From: Brachionus rotundiformis
Taxonomy: Eukaryota > Rotifera > Eurotatoria > Ploima > Brachionidae
Assembly (NCBI GenBank): GCA_016802295.1
Contig: JAESIW010000210.1
Coordinates: 913,501-977,500, forward strand
DNA: 64,000 bases
Direction: 5' to 3'
The stretch's first letter is position 1, and each line of letters starts with the position of its first letter. The position numbers and the translations under genes are program-made. Shown here one piece after another: positions 26,463 through 35,133 of this stretch. Under the pieces are notes generated by a model. It ran no database searches and was not told where the DNA came from. It saw only the letters and a program-made list of their open reading frames with translations.

Positions 26463-27403
26463 TGACTATTCTTTCTGGCTTTTTATTTGTAGATAAACCG
26501 CTTAATTTAACCTCGGCTAGTGTAGTTAATATTATAAAAAAACAGCTTAAGCCTTTTAAAGTTAAAGTTGGGCACGGCGGAACGCTAGACCCTTTAGCCA
26601 CGGGCTTGTTGCCTATTGCTATAGGCGAAGCTACCAAAATTTTAGACTATAGCATTAAAGCCACCAAACAATATAAGTTTACCATACAGTTTGGCTTACA
26701 AACCAACACCTACGATTTAGAAGGCGAAGTAGTTGATAAAAACAACTTTATGCCTACTAAACAAAGCCTATTAAACGCTACTAACCAATTTATTGGCAAG
26801 CAAATGCAAACGCCTCCGGTTTTTTCTGCAATTAAAATTAACGGAGTAAGAAGCTACAAATTAGCCAGAGAAAACATAGCAGTAGAACTAACCAAGCGTG
26901 CTGTAGAAATTTTTAATTTACAACTAACTAACTACAATTTAGCCAACCAACAAGCCACTTTTATAGCAACAGTATCTAGTGGTACATACATACGTACGTT
27001 AGCAGTAGATATTGCTAAAAGCGTTAATGCTATTGGTTGCGTGTGCGTATTGCAACGCACTGCAGTAGGAGATATAAGCTTACAAAAAAAAGAAAACCTT
27101 TTAATTAATAATATTTTGCTGTATAATGTAGTAAGTTGTTTAAATACTTGTTTAGTAGGAATAGAAGATATGCTGGATGACATCTTGGCTATTAACCTAA
27201 CCCTACAACAAAAACAACTATTGTTAAACGGCAATATAAATTTTTTAACCAATAATTATAGTGCCGGTAACTATAAAGCAGTTTTTAATAACCAACCCGT
27301 AGCTTTGCTACAATTTAACAACGGTTGGAAAATTATTAGAGTATTGCAAAATTATACTAATAAAATTAACATAACAAACGGAGTTTACGATGTCATTAAA
27401 TAA
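26462..27403 (+). CDS. truB: tRNA pseudouridine(55) synthase
   Basis: TruB makes pseudouridine-55 in the T-loop of tRNAs. The 313-residue protein begins with GFLFVDKPLNLTSASVV, and has the catalytic motif GHGGTLDPLATGLLPI with the nucleophile Asp43, the TYDLEGEV segment, and the SSGTYIRTLAVDIA strand near 174-187. A degenerate PUA-like C-terminus may cover about 235-313. Its start overlaps the rbfA stop, and its 3' end overlaps rpsO by 14 bp and supplies the rpsO ribosome-binding site. Confidence 0.97.
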   Translation: MTILSGFLFVDKPLNLTSASVVNIIKKQLKPFKVKVGHGGTLDPLATGLLPIAIGEATKILDYSIKATKQYKFTIQFGLQTNTYDLEGEVVDKNNFMPTKQSLLNATNQFIGKQMQTPPVFSAIKINGVRSYKLARENIAVELTKRAVEIFNLQLTNYNLANQQATFIATVSSGTYIRTLAVDIAKSVNAIGCVCVLQRTAVGDISLQKKENLLINNILLYNVVSCLNTCLVGIEDMLDDILAINLTLQQKQLLLNGNINFLTNNYSAGNYKAVFNNQPVALLQFNNGWKIIRVLQNYTNKINITNGVYDVIK

Positions 27404-27665
27404 AGAAACAAAGCAACATATTATTAAAGAAAATGCAATTAACCCTAACGATACTGGTTCTCCAGAAGTGCAGGTTGCAGTTTTAACAGAAAAAATTAAA
27501 TACTTAACCGAGCACATGAAAGTGCATAAAAAAGATATACACTCTAGAAGAGGGTTATTAATGATGGTTAGTAGAAGAAAAAGTATTTTAAAGTATTTAA
27601 AATCTAAATCTGTAGAAAGATATACAGATTTAATAACAAAATTGAATTTAAGAGGAGTTAAGTAG
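27390..27665 (+). CDS. rpsO: 30S ribosomal protein S15
   Basis: S15 binds the central domain of 16S rRNA. The 91-residue protein has the complete family pattern: NPNDTGSPEVQVAVLTEKIKYLTEHM (about 18-43), HKKDIHSRRGLLMMVSRRKSILKYL (about 46-70) and YTDLITKLNLRG. The start lies inside truB with ACGGAG 7-8 bases upstream. Stop is TAG, and pnp starts 3 bp later. The rpsO-pnp pairing is nearly universal and often autoregulated. Confidence 0.98.
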   Translation: MSLNKETKQHIIKENAINPNDTGSPEVQVAVLTEKIKYLTEHMKVHKKDIHSRRGLLMMVSRRKSILKYLKSKSVERYTDLITKLNLRGVK

Positions 27666-27667
27666 TA

Positions 27668-29755
27668 GTGTTTAATATTACAGAAAAAACTATAGTTTGG
27701 GGAGACAGAGAGTTAACCCTACAAACCGGTAAAATTGCAAGACTAGCCGACGGCGCAGTTGTTGCTAAATACGGCGAAACCGAAGTGTTAGCCACAGTAG
27801 TGTTTGATAAAAAACCAAAATATGATTTAAACTTTTTTCCTTTAACGGTACATTATCAAGATAAATACTACGCTGCTGGTAAAATTCCTGGTGGTTTTTT
27901 TAAGCGTGAAGGCAAGCAAACCGAACGTGAAATCTTAATTTCTAGATTAATAGACAGACCAATTAGACCATTGTTTGATGAAAGATTTAGAAATGAAGTA
28001 CAAATTGTAGTTTCTGTATTAAATTACGACGATGAAAATTCTGTAGATGTATTATCTATAATTGCGGCCTCTGCTGCTTTAGCTATATCTGGTATTCCTA
28101 TGGCAGAAACCGTTGGTGCCGCTAAGGTTGGTTATATTAACAATAATTTTGTGTTAAACCCTACTAAAAGCCAAATGCCTACCACTAACTTAGATTTAGT
28201 AGTGGCAGGTACTGCAAAAGGTGTGTTAATGGTAGAATCTGAAGCTAAAGAACTTGATGAAGCCGTTATGTTAGATGCAGTTAAATTTGCCCATAACGAA
28301 TTTTCTAAAGTTATAACTTTAATTGAAGATTTAAAACAAGCGGTTAACAAACCAATGTTTGAAGTAGAGCCGTTTGAAAACCCAGAAGTTTTAGCTATGG
28401 TAACCGAGCTAAACGCTTTTGCTAAAGATAGCCTAGTAGATGCTTTTAGCACTAAAGATAAAGCACAAAGATCGGCTAAAATTAAAGAAGCTATGGAACT
28501 TACACTAAACCATTTAACCACCAAAGAGTTTAGTGCCGAATTACTAGACAGACACTTTGGTTTTTACTTTAAAAAACTAGAAAAAGATATTGTGCGTGGC
28601 GATATTTTAAACAAAGCCGTACGTATAGATGGCAGAGGTTTAGAAGATATTAGACCAATAGTTGCAGAAATAGATTTATTTAAGCGTGCCCACGGTAGTG
28701 CTTTATTTACCAGAGGCGAAACTCAAGCTTTAGTTTTTGCCACTTTAGGTACCGATTCTGATGAACAAATAATAGATGATATAGAAGGCGACACCAGAGG
28801 TAACTTTATGTTGCATTACAACTTTCCTCCGTTTTCGGTTGGCGAAGTTGGTAGAATGGCAGGCCCTGGTAGAAGAGAAGTAGGCCACGGCAAGTTAGCT
28901 TGGCGTGCAATTAAGCCTGTATTGCCTAATAAAGATGATTTTCCGTATACTTTACGTGTGGTTTCTGAAATTACCGAAAGTAATGGTTCTTCTTCTATGG
29001 CAACAGTTTGTGGTTCTTCTTTAGCTTTAATGTCTGCTGGGGTGCCTTTGGGGTCTTCGGTAGCTGGTATTGCTATGGGTTTAATTAAAGAAGACGATAA
29101 ATTTGCGGTTTTGTCTGATATTTTAGGCGACGAAGACCATTTAGGCGATATGGATTTTAAAGTAGCCGGTACTGCTAATGGTATTACTGCTTTGCAAATG
29201 GATATTAAAATAACATCTATAACTTACGATATTATGCAACAAGCTTTACAACAAGCTAAAGCTGGCAGAAACCACATATTAAATATTATGTTGGGGGTTA
29301 TATCTAAACATAAAGATACTTTAAGCGAATATGCCCCTAAAGTAGAAACTTTAAAAATAGATAAAGAAAAAATTAAAGATGTTATTGGTAGTGGCGGTAA
29401 AGTTATTAAAGAAATTTGTGCCACTAATAATGTTAAAATAGATATATCCGAAGACGGTGTAGTTAAAATTTTTGGCACTAACCCAGAAGGTTTAAAAAAT
29501 GCTTTAAAAACCGTTCAGGGCATTGTAGAGGTTCCTGAAATTGGTAAAGAGTACGTTGGTAAAGTAGTAAAAGTTTTAGAATTTGGTGCTTTTGTTAACT
29601 TGCTTCCTAAAACCGATGGCTTTTTACATATTAGCGAATTAACTAAAGACCGAGGCGTTGATATTAATACGTTAATTAAAGAAGGCGAAACCGTTAATGT
29701 TAAATTAGTTAGCATAGACGATAAAGGAAGACTAAAATTAGCTAAAATTAATTAA
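27668..29755 (+). CDS. pnp: Polyribonucleotide nucleotidyltransferase
   Basis: PNPase degrades RNA phosphorolytically from the 3' end. The 695-residue protein has two RNase PH domains (about 10-140 and 310-540, the second with FTRGETQAL and the catalytic-core GEVGRMAGPGRREVGHG), an intervening helical domain, a KH domain with GSGGKVIKEI near 577-586, and a C-terminal S1 domain (about 620-690). Starts with GTG at 27668. It is followed 9 bp later by a flavin oxidoreductase gene that seems to share the transcript. Confidence 0.98.
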   Translation: MFNITEKTIVWGDRELTLQTGKIARLADGAVVAKYGETEVLATVVFDKKPKYDLNFFPLTVHYQDKYYAAGKIPGGFFKREGKQTEREILISRLIDRPIRPLFDERFRNEVQIVVSVLNYDDENSVDVLSIIAASAALAISGIPMAETVGAAKVGYINNNFVLNPTKSQMPTTNLDLVVAGTAKGVLMVESEAKELDEAVMLDAVKFAHNEFSKVITLIEDLKQAVNKPMFEVEPFENPEVLAMVTELNAFAKDSLVDAFSTKDKAQRSAKIKEAMELTLNHLTTKEFSAELLDRHFGFYFKKLEKDIVRGDILNKAVRIDGRGLEDIRPIVAEIDLFKRAHGSALFTRGETQALVFATLGTDSDEQIIDDIEGDTRGNFMLHYNFPPFSVGEVGRMAGPGRREVGHGKLAWRAIKPVLPNKDDFPYTLRVVSEITESNGSSSMATVCGSSLALMSAGVPLGSSVAGIAMGLIKEDDKFAVLSDILGDEDHLGDMDFKVAGTANGITALQMDIKITSITYDIMQQALQQAKAGRNHILNIMLGVISKHKDTLSEYAPKVETLKIDKEKIKDVIGSGGKVIKEICATNNVKIDISEDGVVKIFGTNPEGLKNALKTVQGIVEVPEIGKEYVGKVVKVLEFGAFVNLLPKTDGFLHISELTKDRGVDINTLIKEGETVNVKLVSIDDKGRLKLAKIN

Positions 29756-29763
29756 GGTGTTAA

Positions 29764-31161
29764 ATGTTTAAACTAGCGCAAACTAAAATATCTGGAGCCA
29801 TGGTTTACCCAATTTTTGAAGGTGGCAAAGGTATTAATGTATCTACAGGGCTAACCGCAGGCAGTTTTGCTAAAGAAGGTTGTGTTGGTACGTTGTCTGC
29901 CACTAATTCGGATTATTACGACGACTACGGTAATGTTATAAGATATGTATTTGATAAAGCATTAACCAGAAAAGAAAAGTTTGTAAAACTTGTGGAGTAT
30001 AGCATTAAAGGTGCAATAGACCAAGTTAAAATAGCACACGAAGTTGCTTCTGGTAATGGTAGAATTCATATGAATTTACTATGGGAAGCAGGCGGAACTA
30101 AGCATATTATAGAAGGTGCTTTAGAAAAAGTAAAAGGCTTGCTACACGGCGTAACCGCTGGCGCAGGCTTGCCGTTTAAGTTATCGGAGTTTGCGGCTAG
30201 GTATAATGTGTATTATTATCCTATTATATCTTCTTCTAGGGCGTTGCAAATTTTATGGAAACGTGCTTATAGCAAAGCCAGTGATTTACTAGGGGGCGTA
30301 GTGTACGAAGACCCATGGTTAGCAGGCGGACACAACGGTTTATCTAACCAAGAAGACCCATTAAAACCACAAAGTCCTTATTTAAGATTAGTGGAAATTA
30401 GAAAGTTTTTAAATTCGGTTAATTTACAACATGTGCCTATTATTATTGCAGGCGGTGTTTGGAGCCTAAGCGATTGGAGCGACTACATAGACAATAAAGA
30501 AATTGGCTTGGTGGCTTTTCAGTTTGGTACCAGACCTTTGTTAACTAAAGAAAGTCCACTTTCGGCAGAATGGAAAAGAAAGTTGGTAGATTTAAAAGAA
30601 GGCGATATTGCATTGCATAATTTTAGCCCAACTGGTTTTTATTCTTCTGCTATTAAAAATGATTTTTTAATGGATTTATACGCCAGAAGTGAAAGACAAA
30701 TGCCTAGTGCCAGAAAACCTACCGAAGAATTTACTAAAGCGGTGGATATGGGCAACGGTGTTTCTAAAATTTATGTTAAAGCTACCGATTACCCTAAAGC
30801 ATTAGAATATATTAATGCGGGCTTTACCACATTGTTGCGTACCCCCGATAATACGGTGGTATTTGTTACCCCAGATAAAGCTGGTGAAATTAAGGAAGAT
30901 CAAATAAATTGCATGGGCTGTTTAAGTGCTTGTAAGTTTAGTAATTGGAGCGAAGAAAACGGAACCACTGGCTTGTTGCCAGACCCAAGATCGTTTTGTA
31001 TTCAAAAAACTTTACAAGATGTAGGCCACGGTGGTAATATAGATACCAACTTATTGTTTTCTGGCCACAATGCTTATAAATTTGGTACAGACCCACTATA
31101 CGCCAATGGCAATATACCAACCATTAAGCAGTTAGTTAACGCCATATTAAGCGGTAATTAA
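29764..31161 (+). CDS. Nitronate monooxygenase-like NAD(P)H-dependent flavin oxidoreductase
   Basis: A 465-residue member of the 2-nitropropane dioxygenase family, FMN-binding TIM-barrel enzymes that oxidise nitronates or, in other branches, serve lipid metabolism. Family features include the IKGAIDQVKIAHEVASGNGRIHMNLLW segment (about 78-104), the glycine-rich VYEDPWLAGGHNG near 179-191, where AGGH is the FMN/catalytic motif, and VPIIIAGGVWSLSDW near 222-236. It has an unusual C-terminal cysteine motif NCMGCLSACKFS, possibly a metal or redox site. The substrate is not deducible. It is the last gene before a strong terminator. Confidence 0.85.
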   Translation: MFKLAQTKISGAMVYPIFEGGKGINVSTGLTAGSFAKEGCVGTLSATNSDYYDDYGNVIRYVFDKALTRKEKFVKLVEYSIKGAIDQVKIAHEVASGNGRIHMNLLWEAGGTKHIIEGALEKVKGLLHGVTAGAGLPFKLSEFAARYNVYYYPIISSSRALQILWKRAYSKASDLLGGVVYEDPWLAGGHNGLSNQEDPLKPQSPYLRLVEIRKFLNSVNLQHVPIIIAGGVWSLSDWSDYIDNKEIGLVAFQFGTRPLLTKESPLSAEWKRKLVDLKEGDIALHNFSPTGFYSSAIKNDFLMDLYARSERQMPSARKPTEEFTKAVDMGNGVSKIYVKATDYPKALEYINAGFTTLLRTPDNTVVFVTPDKAGEIKEDQINCMGCLSACKFSNWSEENGTTGLLPDPRSFCIQKTLQDVGHGGNIDTNLLFSGHNAYKFGTDPLYANGNIPTIKQLVNAILSGN

Positions 31162-31183
31162 ATTAATTACTTATACGTATAAA

Positions 31184-31219
31184 TAAAAAACCTTTAGCTA
31201 GTAACTAAAGGTTTTTTTA
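31184..31219. terminator. Bidirectional intrinsic terminator
   Basis: AAAAACCTTTAG and CTAAAGGTTTTT form a 12-bp stem with a 7-base loop (CTAGTAA). T-runs occur on both strands, so it can end both the pnp-oxidoreductase transcript and the convergent ohrR transcript. Confidence 0.92.
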
Positions 31220-31253
31220 TTGTGTTTTTTTTACGTTTTAAAAGCGTACAGTG

Positions 31254-31697
31254 CTAGTGCTGGGTTGCTTGCTGTAAACTGTGTATAATGTTATCTAAAC
31301 CTTCTTCTAATGCTTTTAAATCTGCATTACAGTTGCCAAAAGCTAAACCAATTTGGTTTTGTATTGCGGCAATAATATTTTTAAAGTTAGCCCCTTTTTT
31401 AGTTAGGCTAATAATTACTATGCGTTCATCGTAAGCAGGGCGAACTTTAGTTATAAAGTCTTTTTTTTCTAAATTTTTAAGTACAGGGCTTATGGTGCCT
31501 GTGTCTATTTGCAAATAACTGCAAATTTCTTTTACTTTTAGGTTGTTGGTTGTGTTTAACAATACCAATACTAAAAATTGCAAGTAGGTTATGTTGTGTG
31601 GCTTAAGTAAAGGTTGGTAAAGCCTAGTAATTAGTATAGATGAACTGTATATTTTAAAACACAGCATAGATTGTAGCGGTAAAGGTGTTGTTAACAT
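31254..31697 (-). CDS. ohrR: OhrR-type MarR family peroxide-sensing repressor
   Basis: A 147-residue winged-helix MarR protein. The N-terminal LCFKIYSSS places Cys13 where OhrR has its reactive cysteine, and ITYLQFLVLVLL, VKEICSYLQIDTGTISPVLKNLEKKDFI (HTH, about 55-83) and the DERIVIISLT wing match OhrR closely. A second cysteine, Cys123, is placed as in 2-Cys OhrR that forms an intersubunit disulfide on oxidation; Cys59 is extra. It lies downstream of ohr on the same strand with its own promoter. Expected role: repress ohr until organic hydroperoxides oxidise Cys13. Stop is TAG. Confidence 0.93.
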   Translation of the reverse strand: MLTTPLPLQSMLCFKIYSSSILITRLYQPLLKPHNITYLQFLVLVLLNTTNNLKVKEICSYLQIDTGTISPVLKNLEKKDFITKVRPAYDERIVIISLTKKGANFKNIIAAIQNQIGLAFGNCNADLKALEEGLDNIIHSLQQATQH

Positions 31698-31729
31698 ATT
31701 TTGTATATTTAATAATTATTATAAAATAC

Positions 31730-31758
31730 ATTGTATACAATTTAACAGGCAATTGCAA
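31730..31758 (-). promoter_or_regulatory. ohrR promoter with overlapping putative OhrR operator
   Basis: On the minus strand TTGCAA (31758-31753) is separated by 17 bases from TACAAT (31735-31730). A 12-bp perfect palindrome ATTGTATACAAT (31741-31730) ends exactly at the -10 box. The ohr promoter has the same layout, which makes this a credible autoregulatory operator. Confidence 0.65.
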
Positions 31759-31764
31759 TAAAAA

Positions 31765-31805
31765 AACAAATACACGCCGTTATTATTAAACAGCGTGTAT
31801 TTTTA
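31765..31805. terminator. Intrinsic terminator after ohr
   Basis: AAATACACGC (31768-31777) pairs with GCGTGTATTT (31793-31802) around a 15-base loop. On the minus strand a T-run follows (complement of the A-run at 31760-31766), so it ends the ohr transcript before the ohrR promoter. Confidence 0.8.
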
Positions 31806-31840
31806 TAATAATAGATATTTATATACGGCTAAAGCATATT

Positions 31841-32281
31841 TTAATCTATTTTAACCACATTGGTTAATTGTATGTTGCCTTTAGTAGCAAAAGAATACGG
31901 ACAAACCACATGCCCTTGGTTTACTATTTCTAGGCCTTGTGCTTGGGTTATACCGCTAAAAGTGGTGGTAATTTCTACGGCAATGGTAAAGCCAGTTTCT
32001 GGAAAGCCTTCTCTTTTTAGTAAGTCTACTTTTGCAGATACGTGTTTTGGTTTTACGCTAGCTTTTTTATTGTTGTATAAAAAATGTAAGGCACCTTCAA
32101 AACAAGAAGCATAGGTTGCGGCAAATAAATGCTCTGGGTTATAGGCTTTATCTGCGCCGGCTCCGCCTAGTTCTTTTGGTAAGCCTAGTTCTAATTCTGT
32201 TGGGTTATCGCTAAAAGTTATTTTAGATGCTCTGGCAGAGCCGTTAGTAGTTGCTTGGGTTGTGTATATTAGGTTGGTCAT
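31841..32281 (-). CDS. ohr: Organic hydroperoxide resistance protein
   Basis: Ohr is a thiol peroxidase that reduces organic hydroperoxides using lipoyl proteins. The 146-residue OsmC-fold product has the catalytic cysteines Cys60 (YASCFEGAL) and Cys127 (VVCPYSFAT) and the NPEHLFAATYA helix. The start is placed at 32281, 14 codons inside the longest open frame, because AAGGA lies 7-8 bases upstream and the protein then begins MTNLIYTTQATTNGSARA as in relatives. It is repressed most likely by OhrR encoded just downstream. Confidence 0.95.
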   Translation of the reverse strand: MTNLIYTTQATTNGSARASKITFSDNPTELELGLPKELGGAGADKAYNPEHLFAATYASCFEGALHFLYNNKKASVKPKHVSAKVDLLKREGFPETGFTIAVEITTTFSGITQAQGLEIVNQGHVVCPYSFATKGNIQLTNVVKID

Positions 32282-32327
32282 AATAGTTTCCTTTTTATTG
32301 TTGTACAAATGTATTGCATGCAACTAT

Positions 32328-32356
32328 ATTGTAATCAATTTAATTTGTTAATGCAA
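32328..32356 (-). promoter_or_regulatory. ohr promoter with overlapping putative OhrR operator
   Basis: On the minus strand TTGCAT (32356-32351) and TACAAT (32333-32328) are 17 bases apart. ATTGATTACAAT (32339-32328) covers the -10 box in the same register as the palindrome on the ohrR promoter. A further 10-bp palindrome TTGCATGCAA lies at 32314-32323, within the likely untranslated leader. Confidence 0.65.
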
Positions 32357-32400
32357 CATTATTTATAATTATTAATTTATTTTACCTATAATATAAAAAC

Positions 32401-34593
32401 TTAAAAGTGTTGATTTTTAACGCTTAAAAAGGTGGCAATAACTTTAGCAACACTACCGCTATTAAATTTTACAGTAACAATGTTGCCACTTATGGCTTGC
32501 ACGGTGCCGTCGCCTAAATCTGTATGGTTTACTTGCGTACCTACGTAAATTTGCGGGCTTTCGAAATGCGAATCAAAACTATATAAATTTTCTTTGCCAA
32601 AAGAAGCATTACCGCCAAACTTGTTGTAATGGTTATTAAACAACTGGGCAGAATTTTGTTGGTAAGTATTTTTTACAAAAGTTAAGTAGTTGCTATCCAT
32701 TTCTTCTACAAATCTAGATGCTATGGCACCTTGGGTAGAGCCAAACAGTCTGCGGGTAGTGCAATAGCTTATAAACAACATACTTTTTGCTCTGGTTATG
32801 CCAACGTAGGCTAAACGGCGTTCTTCTTCTAGCCCTTGGTTACCGTTTTCTTGCACACTGCGTTGGCTTGGTATTATGCCTTCTTCAAACCCTGGTAAAA
32901 ACACGGCTTCAAACTCTAGCCCTTTGGCTGCGTGTAGGGTCATTATGGTAAGTTTATTTTCTTTGGTTTCTTCGTCTTTATCGTTTACTAAAGAAATATG
33001 CTCTAAAAACTCTTCTAGGTTTTCGTAATTTTCCATAGAGTTTGCAAGCTCTTTAATGTTATCTATGCGGGTTTTGTTTTCTTCTAGGTTCTCGTTTTTT
33101 AAATAATCTAAGTAGCCACTGTCTTGTGCTATTTGCATTAGTAGGTTGCCTAAGCTTAAATTAGCCTTATGATTTTTAATATTGTTAAACAAGCTAGTAA
33201 ATGTTACTAATTGGTTTTTAATTTTTGTACTTACGGTTTTAGAATCAAAAATTTCGTTGGCTAATTGTTGGCTAGCCAGTAATAAAGATAACGATTGTTG
33301 CTTGGCGTAATCTTTAATTTTGTTAATACTGCTTTCGCCTATTCCTCGTTTTGGTGAATTTATTATGCGTAGGTAGGCTAGGTCGTCGTAAGGTTGTACT
33401 ATTAGTCTTATGTAGGCAATCATATCTTTAATTTCGGCACGTTCGTAAAACTTGGCACTACCTACTATACGGTAAGGAATATTTTGCTTAATAAATTGCT
33501 CTTCTATTTCTCGGCTTTGGTGCATGGCTCTAATTAACACGGCGGTATCTTGGTAGTTAATGCCTTGTTGGTTTAGCTTTTGGGCTTCTTGGCAAATCCA
33601 GTTAGCTTCGTAAGTAGGGCTTATGTGTTCTTTTACGGTTGCTTTTTGTTGGGTTTCTTGGTCGCTCCATACGGTTTTGCTATATCTAGATAAATTATTT
33701 TTTATTAAAGAACTAGCTAATTTTAAAATGTAGGCTTTAGAGCGGTAGTTTTGCTCCATTCTTAATACTAATGCGTTAGTAAAGTCTTTTTCAAAACGTA
33801 AAATATTTTCTATTTCGGCTCCTCGCCACGAATAGATAGACTGGTCGTCGTCTCCTACGCAAAAAATATTGCCGTATTTAACCGAAAGCAATTTAACAAA
33901 TAAGTATTGTATAGAGTTGGTATCTTGGTATTCGTCTACTAAAATATATTTAAATTGGCTTTGCCACAAACTTAGTACATCTGGAAACTGTTTAAATAAT
34001 TTTATACATAAAAACAATAAATCGCCAAAATCTACGCAGTTTAATTCTTTTAAACGGCTTTGGTACTGTAAATAAATATTAGATAAAAAAGTACTACCTA
34101 TTTGTTTGTTATCTAAATGCCCTATGTTGTCTGGCTCTAGGCCTTTATCTTTTAATTTGCTAATTAAGTTGCTAACCATACTTGCAGAATGCTTAGAAGT
34201 ATCTACATTATTTAACAATAAAATTTCTTTTATTAGTTTTTCTGCGTCTCCCATATCTATAATAGTAAAGTGTTCTTTTAGGCCAACTTGGGCAAAATGA
34301 CGACGCAAAATACGCAAGCCAATACTATGAAAAGTACCAATCCAAAAGCCATCTGCGGGTTTTAAAGTAGCTTGTGCTATGCGGTTTTTAATTTCGTTGG
34401 CAGCTTTATTAGTAAAAGTTACTGCCAGTATTTCTTTAGGGTTGGCTAGTTTTTTATCTATAATATATACCACCCTAGAGGTTAAAACTTTGGTTTTACC
34501 TGTGCCTGCCCCAGATAATAATAAAACCGCACCTTGTGTGGTTTCTATGGCTTGTTGCTGAATACTGTTTAAATTTTGTATACTGTAATGCAC
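32401..34593 (-). CDS. uvrD: UvrD/PcrA-type DNA helicase II
   Basis: A superfamily 1A 3'-5' helicase for excision and mismatch repair. The 730-residue protein has the Q-like motif LNSIQQQAI (8-16), Walker A GAGTGKT at 28-34, TFTNKAANEIKNRI, Walker B YILVDEYQDTN, GDDDQSIYSWRGAE, QNYRS, TLHAAKGLEFE and GITRAK, plus a C-terminal basic KOW/Tudor-like tail (last 50 residues) as in PcrA/UvrD. Start is GTG. It partners functionally with MutS encoded earlier. I cannot separate UvrD from Rep with certainty, but the C-terminal tail favours UvrD/PcrA. Confidence 0.95.
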   Translation of the reverse strand: MHYSIQNLNSIQQQAIETTQGAVLLLSGAGTGKTKVLTSRVVYIIDKKLANPKEILAVTFTNKAANEIKNRIAQATLKPADGFWIGTFHSIGLRILRRHFAQVGLKEHFTIIDMGDAEKLIKEILLLNNVDTSKHSASMVSNLISKLKDKGLEPDNIGHLDNKQIGSTFLSNIYLQYQSRLKELNCVDFGDLLFLCIKLFKQFPDVLSLWQSQFKYILVDEYQDTNSIQYLFVKLLSVKYGNIFCVGDDDQSIYSWRGAEIENILRFEKDFTNALVLRMEQNYRSKAYILKLASSLIKNNLSRYSKTVWSDQETQQKATVKEHISPTYEANWICQEAQKLNQQGINYQDTAVLIRAMHQSREIEEQFIKQNIPYRIVGSAKFYERAEIKDMIAYIRLIVQPYDDLAYLRIINSPKRGIGESSINKIKDYAKQQSLSLLLASQQLANEIFDSKTVSTKIKNQLVTFTSLFNNIKNHKANLSLGNLLMQIAQDSGYLDYLKNENLEENKTRIDNIKELANSMENYENLEEFLEHISLVNDKDEETKENKLTIMTLHAAKGLEFEAVFLPGFEEGIIPSQRSVQENGNQGLEEERRLAYVGITRAKSMLFISYCTTRRLFGSTQGAIASRFVEEMDSNYLTFVKNTYQQNSAQLFNNHYNKFGGNASFGKENLYSFDSHFESPQIYVGTQVNHTDLGDGTVQAISGNIVTVKFNSGSVAKVIATFLSVKNQHF

Positions 34594-34679
34594 TAGTGTT
34601 TAACCTTATTTGTTTAATATAGCTATACTAAATAATACTATTGTTTTGCCAATATGTTAAATTAATTTTTTATTATCTA

Positions 34680-34707
34680 TTGACAATTACAAAATACCTA
34701 CTTATAT
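34680..34707 (+). promoter_or_regulatory. Candidate groESL promoter
   Basis: TTGACA (34680-34685) and TTATAT (34702-34707) are 16 bases apart. The -10 context CTTATAT and the -35 TTGAC resemble both sigma-70 and alphaproteobacterial RpoH sites. No CIRCE inverted repeat (TTAGCACTC type) is present in the 187-bp upstream gap. Confidence 0.55.
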
Positions 34708-34780
34708 GTTTAATGTAAAAATTAATTATTTTTTACAAATTTAAAATTAACCATAAATCTATAAACAGGAGAACTTAAAT

Positions 34781-35071
34781 ATGAAGTTAAAACCTTTGTA
34801 TGACAAAATTTTAATTAAACGTGTAGAGCAAGAAAGTAAAACGGCTTCTGGTATTATTTTGCCAGACACTGCACAAGAAAAGCCTGCAATGGGAACAGTA
34901 ATGGCTGTGGGTAACGGTGCTATGCTAGAAAATGGCAATACGGTTGCACTAAGCGTTAAAGAAGGCGATACGGTTTTGTTTCCTAAGTGGGGTGGTACCG
35001 AAGTTAAGTTAGATGGCGTAGAATATATAATTATTAAAGAAAGCGAATTATTAGGTATAGTACAAAAATAA
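34781..35071 (+). CDS. groES: Co-chaperonin GroES
   Basis: GroES caps the GroEL folding chamber. The 96-residue protein has the family pattern: LKPLYDKILIKRVEQESKT (about 3-21), the mobile loop TASGIILPD, the KPAMGTVMAVGNG strand and DTVLFPKWGGTEVKLDGVEYIIIKESELLGI at the C-terminus. An AGGAG ribosome-binding site lies 8-9 bases before the ATG. groEL follows after 62 bp in the same unit. Confidence 0.98.
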   Translation: MKLKPLYDKILIKRVEQESKTASGIILPDTAQEKPAMGTVMAVGNGAMLENGNTVALSVKEGDTVLFPKWGGTEVKLDGVEYIIIKESELLGIVQK

Positions 35072-35133
35072 TAGCTTTAATTTAATAGTAAAATAAATTA
35101 ATTTTTAAATATAAAAACTAGGAGAATATTAAT

